A stretch of 64,000 bases of DNA from Robertmurraya kyonggiensis (GCF_005116465.1 NZ_SWBM01000001.1:1612001-1676000); one strand, 5' to 3'. Shown: positions 17,493-27,875, counted from the stretch's first letter. A program made the numbers and translations. Notes: a model not told the origin generated them from the sequence alone.

Positions 17493-18641
17493 TCAGTTAC
17501 TTTCTATTGCTTTTTTAGCCAGTATTTGAATGGTCATATCATCCATCGGTGGATTATGTAGACCTGCACGCACATCACGATAATAACGTTGTAGCGGATT
17601 TTGAAGAGAAAGGCTTCTAGCCCCTACGATTCTCATCGCTAAATCTACGACCTCAATCGCTTTATTCGTAACAGTTAGTTTCACTGCACTTAACTCAGGG
17701 TTAAGTTTTGCCTTTTCCTCTTCTGTAGACGCATCCCATTGTTTAGCAACAGAATAAAGAAAAAATTTAGCTTCCATTAAAAGCAGCTCCATTTGCCCGA
17801 TTCGTTGCTGAACAGTTGGGATATCCGCAATCGTACCTGCAATGCTATTTGGAGAGTAGCTTTTAGCAAACTGAATGGCATACTTCTGTGCTGCTTCAGC
17901 AATTCCTAAATAACAAGCTGGTATATGTAAGAGCCATCCATTGGCCCCTTTATTCCCTGGGACAAAACGTTCGACATAATCATCCTCTCCTACTTCAACA
18001 TCTGTTAGCACGAGATCATGACTCCCTGTTCCTTTCATTGCAATACTATCCCATGTTTCTTCAATCTCAACTCCCGCACGGGAACGGTGGACGAGAAAAT
18101 TACCGGTTTCTTCTGAATCTTTAACAGAAGCGCTGACGATAAAATAATCGAGCATCGGAGATAACGTGGTGAACGTTTTTCTCCCATTTATCTTCCAACC
18201 AGCCTTAGTTTTCATCGCTGTTGTAGTCGGTCTTCCCCCTCGTGTGGGACTACCTGTCTGTGGTTCACTCGCTGCTCCGTTAAGTAAGGCTCCCTTTTTC
18301 ACTTCTTCTAGTACTCGCTTAAAAACCTCTTCATTCCACAGCCTTTTTTCAGCTAGATTTTTGATAATGCCCAAATGCCATCCGATTGATAAAGCTGTAG
18401 CACCATCTCCAACAGCGATTTGCTCCTGAAGTCGAACGAGCTCATAAAGAGAAATTCCTTCACCCCCATATTCTTTAGGAACAGTTAACTGTGTATATCC
18501 AGAGTCGATTAACTCTTGAATATTCTCGTACGGAAAAGAACTTTCCTCATCCACTTTTGCCGATCTTGCTGTAAACTTCTCCGCCATATCACTCATTAGC
18601 TTGATTTTTTCCTCTATTGTACCAGCCTCAAGAAATTTCAA
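17493..18641 (-). CDS. Acyl-CoA dehydrogenase family protein
   Basis: A 382-residue flavoprotein of the acyl-CoA dehydrogenase superfamily. The N-terminal helical domain has YGGEGISLYELVRLQEQIA near residue 58, the FAD/substrate segment reads GAASEPQTGSPTRGG near 117 and MKGTGSHDLVLTDV near 202, and the C-terminal domain ends with YRDVRAGLHNPP. The subgroup resembles DszC/HsaA-like and short-branched acyl-CoA enzymes rather than classical beta-oxidation; the base is not obvious. The start is a TTG at 18641 behind GGGGGAT. It appears monocistronic. The substrate is unknown. Confidence 0.85.
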   Translation of the reverse strand: MKFLEAGTIEEKIKLMSDMAEKFTARSAKVDEESSFPYENIQELIDSGYTQLTVPKEYGGEGISLYELVRLQEQIAVGDGATALSIGWHLGIIKNLAEKRLWNEEVFKRVLEEVKKGALLNGAASEPQTGSPTRGGRPTTTAMKTKAGWKINGRKTFTTLSPMLDYFIVSASVKDSEETGNFLVHRSRAGVEIEETWDSIAMKGTGSHDLVLTDVEVGEDDYVERFVPGNKGANGWLLHIPACYLGIAEAAQKYAIQFAKSYSPNSIAGTIADIPTVQQRIGQMELLLMEAKFFLYSVAKQWDASTEEEKAKLNPELSAVKLTVTNKAIEVVDLAMRIVGARSLSLQNPLQRYYRDVRAGLHNPPMDDMTIQILAKKAIESN

Positions 18642-18735
18642 AATATATCCCCCACTTATTAAGCCTACTATTCTTGTAGGAATTACTTTATCTATATTAT
18701 GGATCTTATATCACTAGCTTCGCAAGTAAAAAGAA

Positions 18736-18782
18736 ATGCTGACCTATAAAGGTTGCAAAACCTTTATAAGCCAGCATCTTAT
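18736..18782 (-). terminator. terminator of the S8 protease gene
   Basis: On the minus strand the arms GATGCTGGCTTATAAAGGTT and AACCTTTATAGGTCAGCAT form a stem of about 19 pairs with one bulge or mismatch, followed by TTCTTTTT. It lies just after the protease stop. Confidence 0.85.
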
Positions 18783-18785
18783 TTA

Positions 18786-21700
18786 TTATTTTTTCCCTTT
18801 ACCTTTTGGTTCTTTTTCACCTTTTTTAAGCTTATAAAGCTCAATAGTTTCGGTCGTCTTGTTTCCTGCGATATCGACAGCTTCAAACGTGAACGTGTTC
18901 CAACCGTCTTCTAGCTCTAAAACATAGTCCTCAAAAGTTTTAGAGAAACTTCTCATTGCAAATGGCTCTTGGAACTGTTGATAGAATTCTTCATTTCCGT
19001 TCAAATAGAAACGAATTTCATCAAAATTATCCGTCACCTTCACATCAACAACTGGATTTTTCCCGTTGAATTTGATGTATTGATCTTTCGGTACGCCTTT
19101 AACTTCGATAACTGGTCCTGTTGCATCGACAATAATGTCTCGCTTAATAGAGAATTCATTTCCTGCATTATCAATTGCTTTAACAGTCAAGCGATGGAAG
19201 TTATCCTCAACTTTAATTGTTGAGTCAAACTCATAGCGCTTTGTTGAAGCATTGTATTGAACAGGAATTTCTTGACCTGCAATTGTAAATTCCTTCAATC
19301 CTGAACCTTCTTCAATGATGTACCCATTTACTCGGAGAACATTGCTATTATAGGATTCTAGCGCTTCTGGATTTAACAAATAGACAAATGGAGGAGTAGT
19401 TTCCACATCTTCTTCAGCAGGTTCAACCTCTAGTTCTGTCGTATTTCCAGCATTGTCATATGCAACAACTGTTATAACACTATTTTGAACTTCTTCTGGT
19501 AAAGCAAATTCATTCGCATCTCCAGCTAATGGAGCAGTTAAAATTGAATTTCCTTCTACTAAAATATCAATATAGGAAACTCCGGATCCATTTTCATTAT
19601 CTTCTACATCTAACACAAGATTTCCGTCTTCACGCTCTGCTTCAATATTAGGTTTCACTGTATCAACCTTGACTGGAATTGAGACAGACTGCCACTTAGC
19701 ATTTGGATAATCAATTACAGCACGAATTTCATAATAGTACTGTCCATCTGCAGCTTGTGCATTATTTATTTTACCGTCCCATTCCCAAAGTGAATCCAGT
19801 GTATAATTTGGAGCTAAACCACCATCATAATAGTTTTTAACAATTTCATTTTCCGTTCTAACTTTTCGAACTTCTTTTCCATCTTCATCAAGTACAGCAA
19901 ATTCTACTTGCTTCGCATTTCTTAAGAAGGACAGAATCGGGATGATTTCATCTTGGATATTATCTCCATTTGGTGAAATCGCAATATTGTCTTTGACTAT
20001 AGTATCTGAAAGTGGATCATAACCTAAATAGTTATAGGTAGAGCCGCCATCATATACTGCACCGCCCATGCCATAAAATGACTCTTCGTCATATGCCATT
20101 CCGTCAATAATTGGAGCTTTATCCCATTCTCCTTTGAAGCCAACATAAGGCACAGTTAATGTTGGATTTACATCATCAATATCCTTTAAAGTTACAAATC
20201 CTTCAACGAAGTAGCCATTCGGGAATACACTGGATGCATCCACTAGTTCTCCTGTTGATGGTTCAACAACCTTAGCAGTACTTAAATCAGCTTCGACTTT
20301 GAAAGAAACAGAGCCATTTGCCGGTACTGTAACTGTTGTAGAAGCTTGTCCATCTACTAAAATAGTAGCATCGTAAATTGGTGCAGCCTCAAGGACATCT
20401 AAATCATAACCTAGTTCACCCCAACCAGCGAAGTCTGTTTGAAGATTGGCTGATACATCGTATGATACAGCTTCATTACTATAGTTTTTCGCAGTTAACG
20501 TAAATTCAAATTCATCGCCCACTTCTTTTAAAGGAACCTTGGCTTCATTTGTATTCTTTTCAGTAACAATGACTGGCGTTTTCAATGCAGAATGTAGCTG
20601 CATGATTCCAGCACCTTGTTTTCTAGGTGAATATGGATTATCCCATCCAAACACACCATTTACGAAGCCCTGATCCTTGATTGGACTAGAGGTATTCATC
20701 AGGATATTTTTAGCAATATTTACTCGGTCAAAACCGGTAACACCGAATTCATTATCCACTCTCTCTAGAACAAGTGCTGCTCCTCCAGATACATGTGGAG
20801 CTGCCATCGATGTACCACTCATCATGCCATATTGATTGTTTTCTAGAGTTGAATAAATTTGCCCACCCGGTGCAGTAATTTCAGGTTTAAAATCTAGGTT
20901 TGGTGTTAATCCCCAAGATGAAAACCCACTCATTTTTCCGCCCTCAGGGTTTGGAGCAGTTGTTTTCTCTCCATTGAAAGAAATTGTCACTGGCTTTCCA
21001 GCAGTTAAAGCTGCAGCAAGCTTGTCCCCATCGTTTTTCAACATAAATAATTGAGGAATGGTGATAGCAGCATCAGATTGCATGTTCACATAACCATCAG
21101 CATTATTATAGATAATGACCCCTAATGCTCCAGCATTTTGAGCATTTAGAGCCTTGTCCACAAATGCAAGCTCACCACGTTTAATCAATGCATATTTACC
21201 TGCTACATTTGAAAGTTCTTCTGGATATCCTAGACCGCCGTAAGCAATTTCAAATGATTTTGTTGCAACGTCATTTGGATGGACGCTACTTGCTGATAAA
21301 AATGGTGCTTTTTCAGCGACTCCATCAATTGTGTAGTTAACTGCATCCAAATCCATAAATGTATTTTCTACCGACGCAACCTGTAAAGAATCGTAGGAAA
21401 TACCAGGTGAACCTGATACCCCGATATCTGGGTTTGTTGCCCATGGATTAGCCCAGCCATTTCCAAAATGAGCTGAATTTCCCGCAGAAATAGACATGAG
21501 TATGCCATTATCTACTGCTCTTTCAATAGCTTTTTGTTCTTGTGTTTCAGCGTTAACAAAGCCTGAAGTAGAGCCTAAGCTCATATTAAGAACGTCTGCC
21601 CCTAAAATAATCGCATCATCAATCGCCTTCACATAAATATCACTATACGTGACAGCTACTTCAGGATCATTTCCAAATACTTTAAGTGCTAACAATTGTG

Positions 21701-22550
21701 CTTCAGGTGCTATTCCTTTGATCCCACCATTTTCTTCATCACCATTGGCCCCTACGGTACCCGCAACATGCATGCCGTGCATCGATGCTCCTGGTGCAAT
21801 ATCACGAATAACATTGTTTTCATCCATATAGTTATAACCGTAAGGTACCTTGTCTGAATAATACTTTCCTTTTAATTCATTTTCTTTCACATATTTATTC
21901 ACAGAACTTTTTGTTAGTGCTATATCTTTTTTCGAGGAAACAACCATGTCACGATGCGTTGGATCGATACCAGTATCAATGACCCCAACAATCAACCCTT
22001 CCCCTTTAAAGCCATAATCTCTCCAAGCTTCTTGGGCTTGGACCATTTCTTTACTGTAAATCATGTCCGGAGTTTCTTCGGGTCTTTCATATTCAAGAGT
22101 AACTTGAACATTTGATACCTCAGGAAGTGCTTCTATTTGCTTGATATCTCCATATTTAACTTCTGCACTAAATCCGTTTACAACAGTGGTAAAGCTTTCT
22201 TTCTCTTGGAACTTTACATTTTTCTTCTTCACTTTGTCTTTAACTTTCTTTTGTTCAGCCAATTTCTCATCTTTCAGTTTTTTCTTCGTTGCTTCTGGAA
22301 GTTCCTTATAACGTTTCTTTTGCTTTTGAGCGTAATCAATTACAGGTTCACTCTCCAACTCAACAATGACACGAACAATATCCGAATCCTTATATTGTTC
22401 CTCTACTTCAGCTTTTGAGATAGATTTGATTGTTGAAGTCTTTGTCTCGTTCGTTCTTTCTGGTTGAGGTAATGTAGTCGCTGCGGATACAGAACTAGAA
22501 AAAACGAGCAAGAACATTAATAAGAATATGACTACTCTTTTCTTTTCCAT
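18786..22550 (-). CDS. Large secreted subtilisin-like (S8) protease with PA and Ig-like domains
   Basis: A 1254-residue exported protease. It has a signal peptide (residues 1-23, ending VSA), an inhibitor I9-type propeptide (about 55-155, Lys-rich) and the S8 domain with Asp192 in GVIDTGID, His258 in SMHGMHVAG and Ser in GTSMAAPHVSGG near 580. A PA domain interrupts it at about 400-510. It is followed by Fn3-like domains (about 650-800) and several Ig/FlgD-like repeats containing SPNGDNIQDE and DNAGNT. The architecture is that of Vpr, lactocepin or C5a-peptidase relatives. HGMH instead of the usual HGTH is a small oddity. There is no LPxTG; the tail KKGEKEPKGKGKK is highly basic and may bind the wall electrostatically. 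The ATG follows AAGGAGG. Probable role: extracellular protein degradation for nutrition. Confidence 0.93.
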   Translation of the reverse strand: MEKKRVVIFLLMFLLVFSSSVSAATTLPQPERTNETKTSTIKSISKAEVEEQYKDSDIVRVIVELESEPVIDYAQKQKKRYKELPEATKKKLKDEKLAEQKKVKDKVKKKNVKFQEKESFTTVVNGFSAEVKYGDIKQIEALPEVSNVQVTLEYERPEETPDMIYSKEMVQAQEAWRDYGFKGEGLIVGVIDTGIDPTHRDMVVSSKKDIALTKSSVNKYVKENELKGKYYSDKVPYGYNYMDENNVIRDIAPGASMHGMHVAGTVGANGDEENGGIKGIAPEAQLLALKVFGNDPEVAVTYSDIYVKAIDDAIILGADVLNMSLGSTSGFVNAETQEQKAIERAVDNGILMSISAGNSAHFGNGWANPWATNPDIGVSGSPGISYDSLQVASVENTFMDLDAVNYTIDGVAEKAPFLSASSVHPNDVATKSFEIAYGGLGYPEELSNVAGKYALIKRGELAFVDKALNAQNAGALGVIIYNNADGYVNMQSDAAITIPQLFMLKNDGDKLAAALTAGKPVTISFNGEKTTAPNPEGGKMSGFSSWGLTPNLDFKPEITAPGGQIYSTLENNQYGMMSGTSMAAPHVSGGAALVLERVDNEFGVTGFDRVNIAKNILMNTSSPIKDQGFVNGVFGWDNPYSPRKQGAGIMQLHSALKTPVIVTEKNTNEAKVPLKEVGDEFEFTLTAKNYSNEAVSYDVSANLQTDFAGWGELGYDLDVLEAAPIYDATILVDGQASTTVTVPANGSVSFKVEADLSTAKVVEPSTGELVDASSVFPNGYFVEGFVTLKDIDDVNPTLTVPYVGFKGEWDKAPIIDGMAYDEESFYGMGGAVYDGGSTYNYLGYDPLSDTIVKDNIAISPNGDNIQDEIIPILSFLRNAKQVEFAVLDEDGKEVRKVRTENEIVKNYYDGGLAPNYTLDSLWEWDGKINNAQAADGQYYYEIRAVIDYPNAKWQSVSIPVKVDTVKPNIEAEREDGNLVLDVEDNENGSGVSYIDILVEGNSILTAPLAGDANEFALPEEVQNSVITVVAYDNAGNTTELEVEPAEEDVETTPPFVYLLNPEALESYNSNVLRVNGYIIEEGSGLKEFTIAGQEIPVQYNASTKRYEFDSTIKVEDNFHRLTVKAIDNAGNEFSIKRDIIVDATGPVIEVKGVPKDQYIKFNGKNPVVDVKVTDNFDEIRFYLNGNEEFYQQFQEPFAMRSFSKTFEDYVLELEDGWNTFTFEAVDIAGNKTTETIELYKLKKGEKEPKGKGKK

Positions 22551-23033
22551 AAAATCCTCCTTGTAGAATAATTATTTATTTTCTGAATATTTCTGTTCTA
22601 ACGTATCATAACCAAATTCTTCTAAAACAGATACAAAAGACCTATAGAATTGAAAATATTCTGATTACAAAGCACTATTTATTCGCGTGTCCAACCACTT
22701 TTCGACGGCATTCTTTTTCATCTACCTTAAAAAGCTAATTTTCTACTTTCTAATTAGTAGATTAAAAGAAGGTTTTATAAGAAGGTAAAAAGATTCATCA
22801 GACCTATAAGCTCATCAATTTTTCTTTTAATTTTTATAATCGTATTGGAATCTAATCCAATTTCCTTATATAAACACCCTGATAAATACCCATATTTTCC
22901 GTCACCAGCTGTCTTTTTTTAGAAATTGGGCGTTTGGATTCGTTTACTTGTCCAAACCTATGGTTCTTTTTTTCATAAACTATAACGACAACAAAGGAGG
23001 CTTGTTGTTAAGCTGCTGGATGGAGGTGATCGA
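22551..23033. other. Non-coding stretch between the protease and the YjcZ-like gene
   Basis: About 480 AT-rich bases. It must contain the promoter of the protease (minus strand) and of the small gene (plus strand). A possible stem GTTTGGA/TCCAAAC lies at 22932-22956. Just before the small gene, ACAACA and TGTTGT flank AAGGAGG. I see no other gene or known RNA. Confidence 0.4.
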
Positions 23034-23135
23034 ATGAGCTACGGAGGAAATGGAGGATACGGTGGAAGCTTTGCTTTGATTGTTGTTCTATTTATTTTAC
23101 TTGTCATTGTTGGTGCAAGCTATTTCAACTACTAA
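23034..23135 (+). CDS. YjcZ family small spore-associated membrane peptide
   Basis: A 33-residue peptide: a Gly/Tyr-rich head ([13 protein letters not shown]) followed by one hydrophobic membrane segment ([18 protein letters not shown]). This layout is the YjcZ/sporulation-protein family widespread in Bacillaceae. The ribosome binding site GGAGGTGATCGA is near consensus. It is followed by a strong terminator, so it is transcribed alone. In relatives such peptides are made late in sporulation, but the function is unknown. It is too short for standard gene calling but its features are unmistakable. Confidence 0.85.
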   Translation: MSYGGNGGYGGSFALIVVLFILLVIVGASYFNY

Positions 23136-23171
23136 ACTAACCGTTCGCCAACACCAGTTTGCTTACTAAGA

Positions 23172-23208
23172 AAGATCAGCCTAATGCCAGAGGCTGATCT
23201 TTTGTTTG
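23172..23208 (+). terminator. terminator of the YjcZ-like gene
   Basis: The arms AAGATCAGCCT and AGGCTGATCTT surround AATGCCAG and are followed by TTGTTTG. Confidence 0.85.
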
Positions 23209-23289
23209 ACTTATAATGAATGATTTATAGATTTTGTCCGTTGATAGTGTTATGATTTTAAATAATTATCCATTAGAGGAGCGGTAAAA

Positions 23290-24045
23290 TTGCGGTTTAC
23301 AGATAAATTCATGCAATCCAATATACCATTTTTATGCACTCCCATCATTGGTAAAACAAAAGAAGAACTAATTGATGAGATCGCGAGTGTAAGTTTGAAA
23401 AATCCGGATATCATTGAATGGAGAGTAGACTACTTTCAAGACATTCATGATTTTGAAAAAGTTGTAGAGGTCGCGCGTACTCTGAAAGAAGTCTCAAATG
23501 ATATTCCATTACTTCTCACCTTGCGTTCTGTTGCTGAAGGCGGGAATCCAACTTCTCTTTCAACCATGAAAGTTGTGGAACTGCTTGTACATATATGTAA
23601 AACTAGCTTCATAGATTTAATTGATTTTGAAATAAACAACCCTGACGAAGAAATCCGACAAATTAAAAAGGCCGCAATTGAACATGATAAATTTTTAATT
23701 TTATCGTACCATGATTATTCTAAAACCCCTGCAAACGAAGAGCTCATTGAAATATTCAAAAGGGCACAAACTTTGGGAGCCGATGTAGCTAAAATCGCGG
23801 TGATGCCAAATGACCATGGCGATGTCCTCCGATTACTTGATGTGACCAATCAAGCTAAAGAAGTTCTTCAAATTCCTGTAGCTACGATGTCCTTGAACAG
23901 TCTAGGAGCGATAAGTAGAATGTTCGGTTGGGTATTTGGGTCAAGGCTTATTTATACAGTCGGTGCGAATAGTTCTGCTCCAGGGCAAATCCCAATTGAA
24001 GAAATACAAAGATTAATCAAGACAATTAGTACATATCAGAAATAG
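23290..24045 (+). CDS. aroD: Type I 3-dehydroquinate dehydratase
   Basis: AroD dehydrates 3-dehydroquinate to 3-dehydroshikimate in the shikimate pathway. The 251 residues are standard for type I enzymes. Active-site segments are visible: EWRVDYF near residue 40, the His of LSYHDYSKTP near 142 and the Schiff-base Lys in DVAKIAVMP near 169, with SLGAISRMFGWVFGS near 208. The start is TTG at 23290, 8 bases after AGAGGAG; the ATG seven codons later lacks a site. It stands alone between two terminators, about 1.2 kb from the trp operon on the opposite strand, feeding the same chorismate branch. Many bacilli also have a type II enzyme, which is not in this window. Confidence 0.95.
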   Translation: MRFTDKFMQSNIPFLCTPIIGKTKEELIDEIASVSLKNPDIIEWRVDYFQDIHDFEKVVEVARTLKEVSNDIPLLLTLRSVAEGGNPTSLSTMKVVELLVHICKTSFIDLIDFEINNPDEEIRQIKKAAIEHDKFLILSYHDYSKTPANEELIEIFKRAQTLGADVAKIAVMPNDHGDVLRLLDVTNQAKEVLQIPVATMSLNSLGAISRMFGWVFGSRLIYTVGANSSAPGQIPIEEIQRLIKTISTYQK

Positions 24046-24049
24046 GATA

Positions 24050-24084
24050 GGGCCGACCACGTAATTTACATGGTTGGCCTTATT
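24050..24084. terminator. bidirectional terminator between aroD and the AI-2E family gene
   Basis: The arms GGCCGACCACG and CATGGTTGGCC form a stem (with G-T pairs), followed by TTATTTTTATG on the plus strand. Confidence 0.75.
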
Positions 24085-24085
24085 T

Positions 24086-25180
24086 TTATGTAGTCTTATA
24101 TATTTTTGCAATGTTAACCACGATAACCTTCACAATCGAGTAAGCCGGAATGACAAAGATAACGCCGATTAATCCGACGAGATTTCCTGCAGTTAAAATT
24201 AACACAATAATTGTTAATGGATGAATATTTAATGTTTTACCCATTATATTAGGCGAAATGATATTGCCTTCAATTTGTTGGGCAATGACCATAATAATCG
24301 CTACATATAGCACCATCATCGGTTCTTGGAAAACAGCAACCAATATGGCAGGAATAACCGCGATATACGGACCTAAAAATGGAATAACATTTGTAAACAT
24401 GCCGAACACGGCTAAAACAAGGGAATAATCGAGATCAATGATTAGATACCCTATGTACAGCAATACACCTACAATTAAGCTTACAAGCATTTGCCCCTGA
24501 ATATAGGTAGCAATTGTTTTATCCATGTCCTTTAAGATCTTATGCACATGATCCTTTTTTGTTTTCGGGAAAAATACTGTGACGCTTTTCGCAAATCTTG
24601 GACTATCCTTGAGCATATAAAAAAGAATAAACGGAACAAGCACGAGTGCAAAAAGTGTATTAATGAATCCTCCGATGAATCCAAAAATCCCTAAAACACC
24701 ATTTGCAATATTTCCTACATTATCTTGGATTTTCGTTTGTAAATCCTCAGTAGCAGAATTGATAGCATCCTGAACAAAACTCGGGAAGGTGTTCCTATTC
24801 TCTTGTACATAATTGACCCAATCTGTTACAGTAGCAACCATTGTCGGTAAGTTTTTAACGAAATTTTCCAACTGATCATTTATTGCCGGTGCCACTAATT
24901 TAACAACGCCATAAATGAATAAAGCGATGGCGACATAAGCTGCAAGAATCGCTACCCATTTTGGTACTTTTCTTTTTTCAAGAAACGTAACCAACGGACG
25001 GCACAAATAAAACAAAATTCCCGCTAAGACAAAAGGTAGAAAAATTGTCTTAATCAACACTACCACTGGGACTAACAAGAACTGATTCACATTGAGTAAA
25101 AATACAATAAGTAAAAATAATATGATGGCCAGCATCACTTTAAACCATCTTTTTTCCAATAATGACACTACACTATTCAC
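24086..25180 (-). CDS. AI-2E family transporter
   Basis: A 364-residue membrane protein with about eight membrane segments: two near the N-terminus (15-60), one near 70-90, a long amphipathic central region (95-150), then segments from 150 to 355. Signatures of the AI-2E family (PF01594) are FLGPYIAVIPAILVA near 270, QQIEGNIISPNIMGKTLNIHPL near 305 (shown only in part here as QQIEGN and IMGKTLNIHP) and LAGVIGVIF-like endings. Members include autoinducer-2 exporters, Na/H antiporters and transporters of unknown substrate, so the name should not be taken as function. The start is uncertain: GTG at 25180 sits too close to AGGAT, and other GTG codons lie shortly after. Confidence 0.8.
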   Translation of the reverse strand: MNSVVSLLEKRWFKVMLAIILFLLIVFLLNVNQFLLVPVVVLIKTIFLPFVLAGILFYLCRPLVTFLEKRKVPKWVAILAAYVAIALFIYGVVKLVAPAINDQLENFVKNLPTMVATVTDWVNYVQENRNTFPSFVQDAINSATEDLQTKIQDNVGNIANGVLGIFGFIGGFINTLFALVLVPFILFYMLKDSPRFAKSVTVFFPKTKKDHVHKILKDMDKTIATYIQGQMLVSLIVGVLLYIGYLIIDLDYSLVLAVFGMFTNVIPFLGPYIAVIPAILVAVFQEPMMVLYVAIIMVIAQQIEGNIISPNIMGKTLNIHPLTIIVLILTAGNLVGLIGVIFVIPAYSIVKVIVVNIAKIYKTT

Positions 25181-25251
25181 ATCCTACATTTGACCAAATT
25201 TTTCCTCTCTTGAATATATCAAGCTTTCGTATAAAAATCCAATCAAATCTA

Positions 25252-25280
25252 GAAAAAACGGATGGTTTCCCATCCGCATA
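25252..25280 (-). terminator. trp operon terminator
   Basis: On the minus strand GCGGATGG-GAAA-CCATCCG is followed by TTTTTTC. It lies directly after the trpA stop. Confidence 0.85.
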
Positions 25281-25282
25281 CT

Positions 25283-26062
25283 TTACACATTTACTGTCTT
25301 CGCTGCTTGAATCAATTTTTCAATCTCATCTAATTTATTTTCTTGAAATAAATCGACGATCTTACTTCCCACTACTACCCCATCACAATATTGCCCCATT
25401 CCTTTTACCTGTTCCGGTGTGGAGATTCCAAATCCGGCTAAAACAGGAATCGGACTGACGCTTTGGATCTTCTTCAAATAGTCCCCAACTTGTTTGTGAA
25501 AATCAACTCTAGCCCCCGTTATTCCTGTTACCGTAACAGCATAGAGAAAACCTTGGCCCCTCTTTGCAATTTCTTTAATTCGCTCCTCAGAGCTAGTCAA
25601 CGTTACCAAACGGATTAATTCGATTTGGGCAACATTTAGATGAGATAGGATTATCTCCTCTTCTTCAATCGGTAAATCTGGAACAATTAGGCCATCCACA
25701 CCTGCTCTACTCGCATCTTCAATAAATGAGTTGATGCCATATGCATAAATCGGATTCATATACGTCATCACAATGATTGGAATGGATACAATCGGACGCA
25801 AATTTAAAATAGTTTCGAGTACTGCCTTTAATGTCGTCCCTTCTTTTAGAGAGCGCAACCCAGCAGCTTGAATAGTCGGTCCATCTGCAACTGGGTCGGA
25901 AAATGGGATTCCAACCTCAATTGCAGTTGCCCCACATGATTCTAAAAAGACGATCCGCTCCATTAACGAGTCTAGTCCACCATCGCCTGCCATGATATAC
26001 GGAACAAATGCCTTTTTATTTTTCTCCTTTGTGCGTTTCAATGCTTTTTCTAACCGATTCAT
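25283..26062 (-). CDS. trpA: Tryptophan synthase alpha chain
   Basis: TrpA cleaves indole-3-glycerol phosphate to indole and glyceraldehyde 3-phosphate and passes indole to TrpB. The 259 residues have the catalytic Glu in [16 protein letters not shown] near residue 45 and the catalytic Asp in GLIVPDLP near 125, with the phosphate-binding GFGIST near 208. It is the last gene of trpEGDCFBA and overlaps trpB by 4 bases (ATGA). Confidence 0.97.
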   Translation of the reverse strand: MNRLEKALKRTKEKNKKAFVPYIMAGDGGLDSLMERIVFLESCGATAIEVGIPFSDPVADGPTIQAAGLRSLKEGTTLKAVLETILNLRPIVSIPIIVMTYMNPIYAYGINSFIEDASRAGVDGLIVPDLPIEEEEIILSHLNVAQIELIRLVTLTSSEERIKEIAKRGQGFLYAVTVTGITGARVDFHKQVGDYLKKIQSVSPIPVLAGFGISTPEQVKGMGQYCDGVVVGSKIVDLFQENKLDEIEKLIQAAKTVNV

Positions 26063-27261
26063 TCAGCAGCCCCCTCCAATCTTGTTTTCACCGTATGAAC
26101 GTCCTTATCGCCACGGCCTGATAGGCAAACAACGATCCCTTCATCAGCACTCATTATTTTGGCAAGCTTAATTGCATAGGCTACTGCATGCGCACTTTCT
26201 AATGCTGGAATGATCCCTTCCAATTTGCAAAGAAGCTGTAACGCCTCCAGAGCTTCATCATCCGTAATGGAGTTATATTCAACTCTCCCAAGATCATGTA
26301 AATAGCTATGTTCAGGACCAACACCAGGATAATCCAAACCAGCCGAAATGGAATGTGCTTCTTGTATTTGTCCTGCTTCATCCTGCAATAAATACATCAG
26401 CGCCCCATGCAACACACCTGGCTTTCCTTTTGTTAGTGAAGCTGCGTGTTTATCTGTATCGAGGCCTAATCCAGCAGCTTCAACACCATAGAGCTTAACC
26501 TCTCGATTTTCTATAAACGGATAGAACATCCCCATGGAGTTGCTGCCCCCACCAATACAAGCGACTAAGCCTTCCGGTAACCTTCCTTCTTTTTCAAAAT
26601 ATTGTTCCTTCGTTTCTTTTCCAATCACACTTTGAAAATCTCGAACCATCATTGGGAACGGATGTGGGCCCATGACAGAACCTAGTATATAGTGAGTATC
26701 ATTCACATTCGAAACCCAGTAACGAAGAGCTTCATTACATGCATCTTTAAGCGTTTTGCTTCCAGATGTAACGCATTCGACTCTCGCTCCTAACAGCTCC
26801 ATACGAAAAACATTCAACTGCTGACGTTTGATATCCTCTTCTCCCATAAAAATCACGCATTCAAGATTTAAGAGAGCACAAACAGTGGCAGTTGCGACCC
26901 CATGCTGACCTGCCCCAGTCTCAGCAACAATCTTTTTCTTGCCCATCCTTACAGCAAGAAGCGCTTGCCCGATTGTATTATTGATTTTGTGAGCACCGGT
27001 ATGATTCAAATCCTCACGCTTCAAATAAATTTTTGCTCCACCTGCGAAATTGGTGAGATTTTCAGCAAAATAAAGTGGGGTCTTTCTACCAACATAGTCT
27101 GTTAATAATGAATTCAATTCTAAATGAAATGCTTCATCCTTCATCGCAACCTTATAAGCTTCTTCTAGCTCTTTCACCGCTTGCATAAGTGTTTCTGGGA
27201 TAAATCTCCCTCCATATATTCCAAAATGTCCTGTTTCATTCGGTAATGTATATGTGCTCAT
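26059..27261 (-). CDS. trpB: Tryptophan synthase beta chain
   Basis: TrpB is the PLP enzyme that joins indole and serine to make tryptophan. The 400-residue protein has the PLP Lys in [10 protein letters not shown] near residue 86, [10 protein letters not shown] near 108 and the phosphate-binding [10 protein letters not shown] near 231. It overlaps trpA downstream and trpF upstream by 4 bases each, as expected for tightly coupled translation of the alpha2-beta2 complex. Confidence 0.97.
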   Translation of the reverse strand: MSTYTLPNETGHFGIYGGRFIPETLMQAVKELEEAYKVAMKDEAFHLELNSLLTDYVGRKTPLYFAENLTNFAGGAKIYLKREDLNHTGAHKINNTIGQALLAVRMGKKKIVAETGAGQHGVATATVCALLNLECVIFMGEEDIKRQQLNVFRMELLGARVECVTSGSKTLKDACNEALRYWVSNVNDTHYILGSVMGPHPFPMMVRDFQSVIGKETKEQYFEKEGRLPEGLVACIGGGSNSMGMFYPFIENREVKLYGVEAAGLGLDTDKHAASLTKGKPGVLHGALMYLLQDEAGQIQEAHSISAGLDYPGVGPEHSYLHDLGRVEYNSITDDEALEALQLLCKLEGIIPALESAHAVAYAIKLAKIMSADEGIVVCLSGRGDKDVHTVKTRLEGAAE

Positions 27262-27875
27262 CTTACTTCCTCCCGTCTCTTCGCTCTTGCTAAAAAGTTC
27301 TGTATTTTTGCTAAATCCTTTTTCCCCTCTGTTTCTACTCCACTGCTCACATCGACCATGTATGGATTTGCTATATTCATTGCTTCTTCGATATTTTCAG
27401 GACTTAATCCTCCTGCAAGAATAATTTTCTTTCCCGTCTCTTCGAATTCAGCTAATAGGTTCCAATCAAATTTCACACCGTTTCCACCCCGATATTTTCC
27501 CTTTGGGCTATCAAGAAGGATGTAATCACAATTGTATTGTTCGATTTTTCCTAAATCGACTATTGTCTCAATGCTTAAAGCTTTTATGACTGGAATGGAA
27601 AAAGCCTCACAATCCTTAGGAGATTCATCTCCATGTAATTGCACGTGGGTTAAACCAGTTTGATTGACGATTTCCATAATAACTTCTGGCTTTTCATTTA
27701 CAAATACTCCTACCTTTAATACATGTTCAGGTAGCTGATTAATGATTTCCTTTGCAAGTTCAGGAGTAATTTTTCTTTTACTCTCTGCAAAAACAAAGCC
27801 TAGAGCATCTGCCCCCTTCTCGACCGCATAGAGCCCCGTTTCCACATTCATAATTCCACAAATCTTCACCTTCAT
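27258..27875 (-). CDS. trpF: Phosphoribosylanthranilate isomerase
   Basis: TrpF converts N-(5-phosphoribosyl)anthranilate to the 1-carboxyphenylamino deoxyribulose phosphate. The 205-residue barrel starts [10 protein letters not shown], with the catalytic Cys in [14 protein letters not shown] near residue 27, VQLHGDE near 79, the Asp in [14 protein letters not shown] near 121 and VDVSSGVET near 173. Overlaps of 4 bases on both sides place it firmly in the trp operon. Confidence 0.96.
   Translation of the reverse strand: MKVKICGIMNVETGLYAVEKGADALGFVFAESKRKITPELAKEIINQLPEHVLKVGVFVNEKPEVIMEIVNQTGLTHVQLHGDESPKDCEAFSIPVIKALSIETIVDLGKIEQYNCDYILLDSPKGKYRGGNGVKFDWNLLAEFEETGKKIILAGGLSPENIEEAMNIANPYMVDVSSGVETEGKKDLAKIQNFLARAKRREEVR

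Noticed and set aside
24086-25180. Calling the AI-2E family protein a quorum-sensing exporter
   Set aside because: The family is functionally mixed and no luxS or signal-related gene is nearby.
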